Source of the DNA: Cohnella xylanilytica
Lineage (GTDB): Bacteria; Bacillota; Bacilli; Paenibacillales; Paenibacillaceae
Length of the DNA stretch: 64,000 bases
Reading direction: 5' to 3'
NCBI RefSeq assembly: GCF_014212175.1
Contig: NZ_JACJVR010000097.1
Span: 1 to 64,000, forward strand
Position 1 is the first letter of the stretch, and each line of letters opens with the position of its first letter. The position numbers and the translations under genes are program-made. The notes under the pieces were generated by a model that saw only the letters and a program-made list of their open reading frames with translations, did no database searches and had not been told where the DNA came from. Below are positions 8,201 to 16,334 of this stretch, one piece after another.

Positions 8201-9084
8201 CCGTATTCACCTACTTCCCGCTTCAAGGCGCGGTTCAATACGAGCGTGACCGCCAGGCAGATGACGACCAGCAGCACGGAGATCGCGTTGCCGTAGCCGT
8301 ACAGGCTCTCGCGGAACGCCTTCGAATACAGGTACGTGGACAGGAATTGCGTGCTGTTGGCCGGGCCGCCGGACGTCATCAGGTACACCGTCTCCATCTG
8401 CTTGAACGCCGAGACGATCGCGAGCACGACGTTCACCCGGAGCACCGGAGCGAGCAGCGGAAGCACGATGCGGCGGTTCAGCTGCGCGCCCGACGCTCCG
8501 TCCAGCATGGCCGCTTCGTACAGGTCCTTCGGCACGCCCTTGACGCCGGCGTAATAGAGCAGGAACGCATAGCCGAATCCCTGCCACATGCAGACGAACA
8601 CGATGCACGCGATCGCCCAGTGCGGCTGTCCGAGCCAGTCCTGCTGCCAGGAGGTCAGTCCGACCTGGTCGAGCAGCCGGTTCAAGAGCCCGAATTGAGT
8701 GTCGAAAATGCTGGTCCAAAGCTTCGTCGTGACGAAGGTGGAGATGATGGCCGGGATGAAGATGCAGACGCGCAGCAGCTTCTCCCACCGGCCGCCGTAT
8801 TGGACGAGCATGGCGACGAGGATGGCGAACGGGTGCTGGACGAGAACGAAGCCGAGGCCCAGCAGCACGGAATTGAGCAGCGACTTCCAGAACACGGGAT
8901 CGCTCGCGAAGATGTCGGCGTAGTTGCGGAAGCCGACCATCCCGTAATCGCCTACCCCGGCCCAATTCGTAAGGCTGTAATAGAAGCTGACCGCGATCGG
9001 AACGAAGATCATGAGCGAGAACAGCAGAAGACCCGGAGCCATCAGCCAGAAAATCGTTTTGCGGTCGCCCAAAATGTTGTGCAC
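8197..9084 (-). CDS. Sugar ABC importer permease, MalF type
   Basis: A 295-residue permease with about six membrane helices. The EAA loop reads YEAAMLDGASG followed by RRIVLPLLAP. The start is a GTG (GTG CAC AAC) preceded by AGGATGATG; an ATG ten bases upstream is in another frame and opens only a shadow frame. It pairs with the downstream MalG-type permease, overlapping it by 4 bp, and with the SBP encoded upstream across a hairpin-containing gap. Confidence 0.93.
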   Translation of the reverse strand: MHNILGDRKTIFWLMAPGLLLFSLMIFVPIAVSFYYSLTNWAGVGDYGMVGFRNYADIFASDPVFWKSLLNSVLLGLGFVLVQHPFAILVAMLVQYGGRWEKLLRVCIFIPAIISTFVTTKLWTSIFDTQFGLLNRLLDQVGLTSWQQDWLGQPHWAIACIVFVCMWQGFGYAFLLYYAGVKGVPKDLYEAAMLDGASGAQLNRRIVLPLLAPVLRVNVVLAIVSAFKQMETVYLMTSGGPANSTQFLSTYLYSKAFRESLYGYGNAISVLLVVICLAVTLVLNRALKREVGEYG

Positions 9085-9106
9085 GGTTCATCATCCTATC
9101 GGAAGC

Positions 9107-9144
9107 GCAAGGGGCGGGCGATGGCCGGCATCGCCGCCCCTTGC
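9107..9144 (-). other. Strong intercistronic hairpin after SBP gene
   Basis: An almost perfect inverted repeat: GCAAGGGGCG at 9107-9116 pairs with the CGCCCCTTGC end at 9144, with an inner GCGATG/CATCGC stem. There is no T-run on either side. It sits between the SBP and permease genes. Hairpins there commonly protect or attenuate mRNA so that the binding protein is made in excess. The structure is plain; the role is inferred. Confidence 0.7.
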
Positions 9145-9157
9145 GGCCCTCTGAATA

Positions 9158-10591
9158 TTATTTCGCTTGCGCCTTGGCCGATTTGTCCGCCGCGTCGTCG
9201 ATCACGTTCGCGAAGTCCTCCGGCTTCATCCGGTTGCCTTCGAGCTGCTGGATCGAATCGTAGAACGTCTTCTGGGTGTCGGAGGTGAATTTGTCCTGCG
9301 CCACCGTGCCGCTGTACGAAGTAGCGCCGTTGAAGATCGCGCTCAGATCCTTCTGCACGCTCGTCTCGTTGCCCGTCATGAACTGATCGTACTTCTGGGC
9401 CGGGAACGTGATGCCGTTCTGCCAGACGCCCTTCGCCCAGTTGTCGGGCTTGAACATCCATTCGAGGAACTTGATCGCTTCGTCCTTGTTCGGGGACTTG
9501 GCGGACACGGAGTAGCCGCCGCCGAACCAGGCCGGCAGGTCGGTCGCCTTGCCTTGGCCGCCTTCCGACGTCGGGAACGGGAACGCCCCGATGTTGTCGC
9601 GGATCTCCTTCGGGAAGTTCTCGTCGGACGCCATGCCCATCTCCCATTGGCCCATCATGTACATGGCGGCCTTGCCTTGGCCGAACATGTTGCGCGCCGC
9701 TCCGTAGTCCTGGTTCAGGAAGCCGTTGCCGAACGCGCCGGCCTTGATCCACTTCTGCATGTCCCCGGCCGCCTTGACGACCGCCGGATCCTTGAAGCTG
9801 CCGGTACGGTCCATCGCCTTCTTGGACGTATCCCACGTGCCGGACGCCCGCTGGATGAGCGTGTCGAGCCAGATGCCGGACGTCCAGGTGTCGCGGCCGT
9901 CCATCGCGATCGGCACGATCTTCTTGCTCTTGAGCGTCTCGATGGCCGCCATCAGATCGGCTTCGGTCGCGGGAACCTGGATGCCGTTGTCGGCGAAAAT
10001 CTTCTTATTGTAATAAAGAACGTAGAAGTCGGAGTTGCGCGGGATGCCGTACAGCTTGCCGTCCGAGCTGAAGCCGTCGAGCGCGGCGTCCACAAAGCCG
10101 TAATCCTTCAGGCTGTCGCGGTTGAACTCGGCCAGCGCCCCGCTCGCGATGAGCGGCTGCAGATAGTTCGTGTTGCCCCACGAGGTGATGATGTCGGGCA
10201 AGGCGTTCGAAGCGTTGTACACCTTGATCTTGTCCTGGAATTGCGGGTCCGGGGACAGCGTCTCGACCTTGATCGTGACGTTCGGGTTCTCCTTCATGTA
10301 CGCGTCGATCAGGTCCTGCTCCATCTTCCCTTGGCCGACCGTGCGGTCCGAGTTGTTCGTGAAGAAGCTGAGCGTCACCTTCTTGGGAGCTTCGGACGCG
10401 GACGCCGAAGGGGAGGCGCTGGCCGATGCCGAAGGAGATTCCGAAGCGGATGCGCTTCCGGAGGGCGAAGCGGCGTTGCCGCCGTTATTGCTGTTATTGC
10501 CGCCGCACGCGGCGAGACTGACCGATGCCGCCAGAACGGCCATGCCGACGGACGCTTTTTTCCAAGTCGCTGTTTTCATCTTTTTCCCCAC
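9158..10591 (-). CDS. Sugar ABC importer substrate-binding lipoprotein
   Basis: A 477-residue extracytoplasmic solute-binding protein (SBP family 1, MalE-like). A lipoprotein signal peptide ends at the lipobox LAAC with the cysteine near residue 29. It is followed by a Ser/Ala/Pro/Glu-rich linker of about 40 residues and then the two-lobed domain starting KVTLSFFTNNSD. The start ATG has AAGGTGG eight bases upstream. It is the first gene of the SBP-permease-permease-GH30 operon and is transcribed divergently from a YesM/YesN pair that probably controls it. The ligand is probably the oligosaccharide cut by the GH30 enzyme. Confidence 0.93.
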   Translation of the reverse strand: MGKKMKTATWKKASVGMAVLAASVSLAACGGNNSNNGGNAASPSGSASASESPSASASASPSASASEAPKKVTLSFFTNNSDRTVGQGKMEQDLIDAYMKENPNVTIKVETLSPDPQFQDKIKVYNASNALPDIITSWGNTNYLQPLIASGALAEFNRDSLKDYGFVDAALDGFSSDGKLYGIPRNSDFYVLYYNKKIFADNGIQVPATEADLMAAIETLKSKKIVPIAMDGRDTWTSGIWLDTLIQRASGTWDTSKKAMDRTGSFKDPAVVKAAGDMQKWIKAGAFGNGFLNQDYGAARNMFGQGKAAMYMMGQWEMGMASDENFPKEIRDNIGAFPFPTSEGGQGKATDLPAWFGGGYSVSAKSPNKDEAIKFLEWMFKPDNWAKGVWQNGITFPAQKYDQFMTGNETSVQKDLSAIFNGATSYSGTVAQDKFTSDTQKTFYDSIQQLEGNRMKPEDFANVIDDAADKSAKAQAK

Positions 10592-10625
10592 CTTAACGAA
10601 TGGTCGCTTGCGCTTTACGATTCCG

Positions 10626-10631
10626 ATTATA
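10626..10631 (-). promoter_or_regulatory. -10 box of the GH30 importer operon
   Basis: A consensus TATAAT on the minus strand about 35 bases before the SBP start. The DNA 17-18 bases upstream is GC-rich with nothing like TTGACA. A good -10 without a -35 is typical of promoters that need an activator, which fits the divergent AraC-type regulator. Confidence 0.6.
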
Positions 10632-10750
10632 GGCCCGCCGGCCGCGGCGCGGCAGAGCCCATTCTTCAGGTTCCTCTGTACGTCTTTGCGGTTTTCCGGA
10701 CGGGTCCGGCCTGCCTGCGCCCCCTCTTCGGCCCTCTCCGCCCCCGGAAT

Positions 10751-10784
10751 TGTTCATTTTTCATTTTTGTTTGTACATTTTTCA
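10751..10784. promoter_or_regulatory. Direct repeat, probable YesN-type activator site
   Basis: TGTTCATTTTTCA (10751-10763) and TGTACATTTTTCA (10772-10784) match at 12 of 13 positions and are offset by exactly 21 bp, two helical turns. Such same-face direct repeats are how AraC-type regulators bind as dimers. The site lies between the divergent SBP and kinase genes. Binding by the adjacent regulator is inferred. Confidence 0.6.
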
Positions 10785-10866
10785 CATCGGCCGGACGGAC
10801 GGCAGACGCCGGATGGCAATTCGTTTATAGTAAATCTATCACGAATACGCCCGGAGAAGATTGCCT

Positions 10867-12657
10867 ATGGGAACGCGCTCGCTTCGCAGCTATCTGAATC
10901 TGCCGATCCGCTACAAGATCCTCTTCTGGTTCGTGCCCCTGCTCGTCGCGACGATTACGGCCACCGGCGTCTATTCGTTCCGCATCGCCGAGAACGAGCT
11001 GACGACGAAGATCGGAGCCGAGCAGACGAGCGCAGCGAAGCAGGCGATCGATCATCTCGATTACATCGCCCAGGACGCGATCGACATCTCCAACTTCCTG
11101 TTCCTGCTGCCGGACATCCAGGCGCTTATCACGTCCGATCCGTCGAGCGACGCGTACGTCACGCGGTCCGCCATCGACGCGATCAACCGGCTGATGGTGA
11201 CCCGGCCTTATTTTCAATACTTGACGATCTACTCCTCCCACTTCGGCTCCATTCAATTCAACAACAAGGGGCTGTCGACGGCGATGCCGTTCGAGGAATA
11301 CCGCGAGCGCTTCCGGTACGACGACATGATGAAGGAAGACGCCGCCGTCGCGCCCTGGAGCGTCGAAGTGCCGGGCAAGGAGGACAGCATCTTCTCGGGC
11401 GATACGAAAAACAAGCTGCTGCTCACGCGCGTGCTCAAAAACGACATGGACTACGCCTCCGAGGGCGTGCTTATTCTCGGCATCGACGAGAAGGACATCC
11501 GCAAGTCGTATTCGACTTCGGGCGGCGGCTCCCAGATCGCGGTCATCGGCACCGACGGGAAGGTCATCTCCGACAGCGAGGGCAGCTGGATCGGCCGCCC
11601 GATGCGGGACTTGCCTTTTTTCAGAGGCGCCTCCGTCGCTCCCGCTTCGATCCGCGACCATATCGACACCTCGAAGTGGGTGTACGCGGACGTCGTCTCG
11701 CCGCTGACCGGCTGGCACGTTCTCGCCGTCCAGCCCCGCAGCGAGCTCGTCAAGCAGCTTGGCCGCATCCAGTGGCTGACCGCCGTCATCGTCTGCGCGA
11801 CGATCGTGCTCAGCCTGGCCGCGTCGTGGGCGGTGGCCGGCTTCATCTCGAAGCCGATCCGCAGGGTGCTCATCTCCATGAAGAAGTTCCAGAAGGGCGA
11901 CTTCACGCAGCAGGTGAAGGTGCTCGGCCAGGACGAGATCGGCCAGCTCGGCATGGGCTACAACACGATGGTGCAGCGGATCAAGGAGCTGATCGAGGAC
12001 GTCTACTCCTTCCAGCTGCAGCAGAAGCAGGCGGAGCTCAAGGTGCTGCAGTCGCAGATCAATCCGCACTTCCTCTACAACACGCTCAACACGATCGCCT
12101 GGACGGCGCACAAGAACGGCGACCCGCTCGTCGAGGAGATGATCTACGCCTTGTCCGGCATGTTCAAGATCAGCCTGAACCAGGGCCGGGACGTGACCGA
12201 CCTGCGGCAGGAGTTCCAGTTGATCGACCATTATCTTTTCCTGCAGAAAATGAGATTTCCCAGCAAAATCGCCTACGAGCTGGAGCTGGACGAGAGAATC
12301 GCCGACTTCACCGTGCCGAAGCTGTTCATTCAGCCGCTCGTCGAGAACGCGATCGTGCACGGCATCGAATCGCTCGCGGACGACGCCGGCTTCGTGCACG
12401 TCGCGGCCGCCTTGGACGGGGACGCGGTACGGATCGAGGTGACCGACAACGGCATCGGCCTGACGGCGGAGAAGCTGGACCGGGTCGCGCAGACGCTGCG
12501 TTCCGAGAGGCCGTCTCCGGAAGGAGAGAGCTACGCCCTTCAGAATATCGCGGCGCGGGTTCGGCTTTTCTACGGGGAGAAGGCTTCCCTGGACATTCAG
12601 AGCGAGGCGGGCTCCGGCACCCGGGTGCGGATTCGCCTGCCCTACGACAGGAGGTGA
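10867..12657 (+). CDS. YesM-type sensor histidine kinase
   Basis: A 596-residue sensor kinase. TM1 is near residues 15-37, followed by an extracellular Cache-like region, TM2 near 300-322 (LTAVIVCATIVLSLAASWAV), HAMP, H401 in NPHFLYNT, an N box (QPLVENAIVHG) and a degenerate ATP-binding region (VTDNGIGL, then ALQNIAARVRLFYG). The ATG at 10867 has GGAG at a good distance; a TTG two codons earlier is possible but too close to the ribosome site. It is followed after 6 bp by its response regulator and lies divergent from the GH30 importer, its likely target. Confidence 0.92.
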   Translation: MGTRSLRSYLNLPIRYKILFWFVPLLVATITATGVYSFRIAENELTTKIGAEQTSAAKQAIDHLDYIAQDAIDISNFLFLLPDIQALITSDPSSDAYVTRSAIDAINRLMVTRPYFQYLTIYSSHFGSIQFNNKGLSTAMPFEEYRERFRYDDMMKEDAAVAPWSVEVPGKEDSIFSGDTKNKLLLTRVLKNDMDYASEGVLILGIDEKDIRKSYSTSGGGSQIAVIGTDGKVISDSEGSWIGRPMRDLPFFRGASVAPASIRDHIDTSKWVYADVVSPLTGWHVLAVQPRSELVKQLGRIQWLTAVIVCATIVLSLAASWAVAGFISKPIRRVLISMKKFQKGDFTQQVKVLGQDEIGQLGMGYNTMVQRIKELIEDVYSFQLQQKQAELKVLQSQINPHFLYNTLNTIAWTAHKNGDPLVEEMIYALSGMFKISLNQGRDVTDLRQEFQLIDHYLFLQKMRFPSKIAYELELDERIADFTVPKLFIQPLVENAIVHGIESLADDAGFVHVAAALDGDAVRIEVTDNGIGLTAEKLDRVAQTLRSERPSPEGESYALQNIAARVRLFYGEKASLDIQSEAGSGTRVRIRLPYDRR

Positions 12658-12663
12658 CGAGGG

Positions 12664-14454
12664 ATGCTTCATCTATTGATCGTCGAAGACGAGGAGACGA
12701 TGCGGGAGGGCTTGGCGGCGATGATCGACTGGGAGACGTTCGGGATTCGGCTCGTCGGGGCGGCGGCCAACGGGCTGGAGGCGCTTAAGATTATCGAAAA
12801 GGAGACCGTCGATCTGCTGCTGACCGACATCCGGATGCCGCTTATGGACGGCTTGCAGCTCATCGGCGAGGTTCGCAAGAGAGGACGCGACACCGCCTGC
12901 GTGCTGCTCTCGGGCTACAACGACTTCGAATACGCCCAGCAGGCGCTTCGTTACGGCGTGTCCGACTTCCTCGTCAAGCCGTGCTCGCCGCGGGAGATCC
13001 GGTCGGTGTTCGCGGACCTCGCCGCCAAGATTCTCGAGCAGCGCCGGAGTTCCGACTCGGTGAAGGGGCTGCACGAGAGCATGCCCGTCATCAAGTCGCA
13101 GCTGCTTCGGCATTGGCTTCACTCCCCCGCGTTGGTGACGGAGAACCGGAAGGATCAGCTGAAGAAGCTGAAGCTGTCGATCAGCGACCAGCATCCGATC
13201 GTCGTCGCGATCCAGATCGACAACCGGTCGCGCCAGCGGCTGAACTACAGCCGCACCGACCTGGAGCTGATCCGGCTGGCGGCGGCGAACATCGTGCAGG
13301 AGACGCTGGAGCAGAGCGTTATGCAGCCGGTCGAGACCGTGAAGGAAGAGGACGGCATTATCGTCATTCTGAACGGACTGTTCGAGTGGATCGAGGAGAA
13401 GCTCGTTCGGGGGCTTGCGCGGGTGCAGCACAATTTGCGGGAGTATCTGAAAATCACGGTCAGCTTCGGCATCAGCGACTCGAAGCCGGATATTAATGAT
13501 CTGGCGGAGGCTTATTCGGAAGCGCGCCAGGCGCTGGAGCTGCGGTTCTACCGGGGCTCGGAGAGCCACGCGTTCTACCGGGACGTCCGCGCGCTGGCCA
13601 AGCGGGCCGGCGGCAGCGACGGCGGCGGCGGGGAGAGCGGCTTCGAGCTGAAGCTGCTGCGCATCGAGCAGTCCGCCGTCGACAACCTGCAGGCGGGCTT
13701 GTACGCGGAAGCGCTGAACGACGCCGAGCAGTGGCTCGCGGCGTTTCAGGGGCAGTACCCGCACTCTCGGACGGAGGTCAACGTGCGGACTCTGTCTTTT
13801 CTGGCGCGGCTGCTGCAGCTGGCGCCGGACCGGCGCGCCGCGGCGGAGGCGCGGATGGAGGATAGCAGAACCGGAGACGGCGCCGGGGCCGAGCGGTCGA
13901 AGGCCAACGCCAGAGCGGACGGCGGTGCCAACGCCAGAGCGGACGATGGCGCCAACGCGCCTTTTGCGGAGACCGAAGCGCTCGGACGCGATGGGGATTC
14001 GTCCGCCGATTACGGCAGCCTGGAGCGGCAAATCGCCGGCATCGACACGATGGAGGAGCTGGCCGGCTTCGTGTACCGCGTCATCCGGAAGCTGGTGGAG
14101 AAGCTGAATCCGCATCGCACGCCCCGACGGAAGGTGCAGCAGGCCCTCGACTACATCGCGCACAACTACAACGCTCCCGGACTGTCGCTCGCCGGCGTCG
14201 CCAAGGAGCTGTTCGTCTCCAGCACGTACTTGTCCACCTTGTTCAAGCAGGAGCTGGGCGTGAACTTCCTCGACTACGTGCACCAATACCGCGTCGACAA
14301 GGCGAAGGGGCTCCTGCAATCGGCCGACTACAAGATCCAGGCGGTCGCCAAGGAGGTCGGCTACTTCGACGAGGCGCACTTCACGCGAACGTTCAAAAAA
14401 TGGACGGGCATCCTCCCTTCCCAGTACAAGAAGGAGAATGCCCATCGGGGGTAA
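12664..14454 (+). CDS. YesN-type response regulator, REC + AraC HTH
   Basis: A 596-residue response regulator. The receiver domain occupies 1-120 with D55 in LLLTDIRMP and the lysine in FLVKP. A long middle region follows, then a C-terminal AraC-type DNA-binding domain from about 495 (SLAGVAKELFVSSTYLSTLFK and VAKEVGYFDEAHFTRTFKKW). Residues of about 405-435 hold a low-complexity run in which the unit ANARAD-GG recurs. The start has AGGAGGTGA. It is the second gene of the kinase/regulator operon and probably activates the divergent SBP/GH30 operon. Confidence 0.93.
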   Translation: MLHLLIVEDEETMREGLAAMIDWETFGIRLVGAAANGLEALKIIEKETVDLLLTDIRMPLMDGLQLIGEVRKRGRDTACVLLSGYNDFEYAQQALRYGVSDFLVKPCSPREIRSVFADLAAKILEQRRSSDSVKGLHESMPVIKSQLLRHWLHSPALVTENRKDQLKKLKLSISDQHPIVVAIQIDNRSRQRLNYSRTDLELIRLAAANIVQETLEQSVMQPVETVKEEDGIIVILNGLFEWIEEKLVRGLARVQHNLREYLKITVSFGISDSKPDINDLAEAYSEARQALELRFYRGSESHAFYRDVRALAKRAGGSDGGGGESGFELKLLRIEQSAVDNLQAGLYAEALNDAEQWLAAFQGQYPHSRTEVNVRTLSFLARLLQLAPDRRAAAEARMEDSRTGDGAGAERSKANARADGGANARADDGANAPFAETEALGRDGDSSADYGSLERQIAGIDTMEELAGFVYRVIRKLVEKLNPHRTPRRKVQQALDYIAHNYNAPGLSLAGVAKELFVSSTYLSTLFKQELGVNFLDYVHQYRVDKAKGLLQSADYKIQAVAKEVGYFDEAHFTRTFKKWTGILPSQYKKENAHRG

Positions 14455-14484
14455 CGCGTCATATGCCGGGCGGGTCCGCCTCTC

Positions 14485-14561
14485 AACAAGCGGAAAAATC
14501 CGGCTTGTTCGCGACTCTCATCCGGCCGGCACGCCCAACAAGCGGAAAAATCCGGCTTGTT
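14485..14561. repeat. Palindromic repeat pair, family D, 52-bp period
   Basis: Two identical 25-bp elements (14485-14509 and 14537-14561), offset exactly 52 bp. Each has a 7-bp outer stem AACAAGC/GCTTGTT and an A-rich loop. The sequence is unrelated to family A, which begins 70 bp downstream, yet the spacing is the same. They lie just after the regulator gene and before its terminator. Confidence 0.8.
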
Positions 14562-14578
14562 TGTAATTGCACCGTTTT

Positions 14579-14603
14579 AAGGACCGGTCACCCGGTCCTT
14601 TTC
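14579..14603 (+). terminator. Terminator of the kinase/regulator operon
   Basis: A perfect 9-bp stem AAGGACCGG/CCGGTCCTT with a 4-base loop, followed on the plus strand by TTTTC. It is 125 bp after the regulator stop, beyond the family D repeats. Confidence 0.75.
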
Positions 14604-14630
14604 GCCTAAAAACAGCCTTCTCGTACGTGC

Positions 14631-14815
14631 AAATGCCGAATTTTTCAGCATTGGCGACCTCGCACGCGCCCGCTGCACCACTGAATGCCGAATTTTTCGG
14701 CATTGGCGGCCTCCCGTGCGCCCGCAGCACCTCTGAATGCCGAATTTTTCGGCATTGGCGGCCTCCCGCGCGCTCGCAACACCTCCGAATGCCGAATTTC
14801 TCGCCATTGGGAGGC
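14631..14815. repeat. 52-bp palindromic repeat array, family A, four units
   Basis: Four units start at 14631, 14683, 14735 and 14787, exactly 52 bp apart. Each has the hairpin of stem AATGCCGAA/TTCGGCATT with loop TTT (the first and last copies carry substitutions), followed by a conserved GC-rich half. The family is shared with the window start. With the family D pair it fills the 476-bp gap between the regulator and the transglutaminase gene; the remaining 115 bp show nothing recognisable. Small frames across it are not genes, since the period is not a multiple of three. Confidence 0.9.
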
Positions 14816-14930
14816 ATATGCGAGACTTCGAGCACGATGTATGCGGGCTCCCCCGCCATTCAGAGCAGAACGCAGGCCCGCTCCCCCGCCGAACGGCGAC
14901 TTCCTCGCCGCTAAGCGACCCGCCTTACGC

Positions 14931-16070
14931 TCACGCCTTCTTAAACGTCAGCTCCAGCAGCGTGTCGCCCGGATCGCCCGCCGGGAAAGAGCTCGACTTC
15001 GTCTGGATGGAAGCGAGCGACGGCACCGCATCCAAAATGGCCTGCAGGTCGAGCTTCTTGGACGCTCCCTGCGCGTATCTCACCTTGACGGAGGTTTTGC
15101 CGGCTTTGATGGCTAGTTTGATTTTCGCCGCGATCTCTTCGGTCGTCCGGACCGTGTTCGCGGGCAGCAGATACGCGTAGCCCAGCGTCGAGTACAAGTT
15201 GGTATAGAACGTCTTGCGAGAGACGTCCGCCTTCGTCAGTTGGGACAGCGTCGTCGCGTACGGCGTAACCGCGGCCGGGTACGTCAGCGTCCACTTGTGG
15301 TCCCTGGCGAGTTGCTTGTCGGTCACCAGGTAATAGCCGTAGGTAGTCCGCCCCTTCACGTCGGGGACCGGATCGTCGAACGTCGTATCGAGATGGTACC
15401 ACTTGCCGTCGAGCTGGACGAGATTCCAGGCGTGCGCTCCCGTGCTCACCGTGCCTTCGGCGATGCGGGATTTAATTCCCGCGTCCGTCAGAAGCCGATA
15501 GGTGAGCGTCGCGTAGCCTTGGCACACCGTCTTCCCCGTCGCGAGAGCGTCATAAGCGGAATGCTTGATCAGCGTGCGGTCGTAGGCGACATTCAGCACC
15601 ACCCAGTCGTGGATCGCCTTCACCTTCTGGTGCGCGTTCATCCCCGGCTTGATGATGGAAGCCAGAATCTTCTTCGACTGGGCGGCGACGTAGGCCGATT
15701 GGGCCGCGTCCTCCCAGTAGGTAACCTTAACCGTGACGGTCGCGTTCTGACCGTCCGACTTCGAGCTGAACCGATAGGATTTGATGGCGTAGTTCGTATA
15801 ATCTTCCTGCTTCATGGCGATGCCGAAAGCGGCATCAACAGCATCCAGCGAAGAAGAAGCGCTGCCCGTCGTCTGAACGGTGAATTCGGGACTTCGGACC
15901 TGGAGCTTCGGTAGAATCGTCGCCGCAAGGGTCGATTCCGCGCTGACGGCGGTCGCGGCATGGGCGGTAGGCAAGTAGGGCAATCCTGCGGTCGTCGTAC
16001 CCAGCAGAATAGCCGCCAGCAGCAATCCATGCGCCGTTCTCCGGCTGCTGCCATGTCTCTCGTTGGCCAT
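14931..16070 (-). CDS. Secreted transglutaminase-like domain protein
   Basis: A 379-residue exported protein. The signal peptide (hydrophobic 15-37) ends at the stretch PTAHA-AT. A transglutaminase-like domain follows at about 145-240 with an apparent catalytic triad: C183 in GKTVCQGYA, H213 in GAHAWN and D228 in YHLDTTFDDP. This arrangement matches bacterial cysteine-protease/transglutaminase-core proteins that act at the cell surface. The C-terminal 100 residues show no recognised domain. Start ATG is preceded by GAGGAGGGG. It is monocistronic. The substrate is unknown; peptide or cell-wall processing is possible. Confidence 0.85.
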   Translation of the reverse strand: MANERHGSSRRTAHGLLLAAILLGTTTAGLPYLPTAHAATAVSAESTLAATILPKLQVRSPEFTVQTTGSASSSLDAVDAAFGIAMKQEDYTNYAIKSYRFSSKSDGQNATVTVKVTYWEDAAQSAYVAAQSKKILASIIKPGMNAHQKVKAIHDWVVLNVAYDRTLIKHSAYDALATGKTVCQGYATLTYRLLTDAGIKSRIAEGTVSTGAHAWNLVQLDGKWYHLDTTFDDPVPDVKGRTTYGYYLVTDKQLARDHKWTLTYPAAVTPYATTLSQLTKADVSRKTFYTNLYSTLGYAYLLPANTVRTTEEIAAKIKLAIKAGKTSVKVRYAQGASKKLDLQAILDAVPSLASIQTKSSSFPAGDPGDTLLELTFKKA

Positions 16071-16261
16071 TGGGTTACCCCTCCTCGGTTCATGGCTTGC
16101 TTATTCTATTTTATCAAGCCGCCTCCTAGACATGCCATCGGCCTTTCGGCCTGTGCCTGCCGGGACGTCAACCAAATGATATATTTGCTATATAAACTGC
16201 GAGAATCAACCTCGCAAACCAGCCAGTCCCTAGATTAATAGGCCCTTTTCACGGAATCGCA

Positions 16262-16289
16262 TTGCAAAAAACAATTTTAATGTTATATT
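16262..16289 (+). promoter_or_regulatory. Promoter of the GtaA-like gene
   Basis: TTGCAA (16262-16267) and TATATT (16284-16289) are separated by 16 bp in a very AT-rich stretch 45 bp before the start. An inverted repeat ATGTT/AACAT overlaps the -10 and could be a regulator site. The rest of the 264-bp gap shows no gene. Confidence 0.5.
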
Positions 16290-16334
16290 AAACATATCAT
16301 ACTTATCATTTTTTTCGAGCAAAGGAGAGTTCCG

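Noticed and set aside
14631..14815. CRISPR array
   Set aside because: The period and palindrome resemble one, but the spacers are similar to each other, only four units exist, and there are no cas genes in the window. The same applies to the arrays at 18.5, 29.4 and 59.4 kb.
14567..14914. Small frames rich in a NAEKFGI-type motif
   Set aside because: They arise from the 52-bp palindromic array, whose period is not a multiple of three, so the motif cannot be maintained in one frame.
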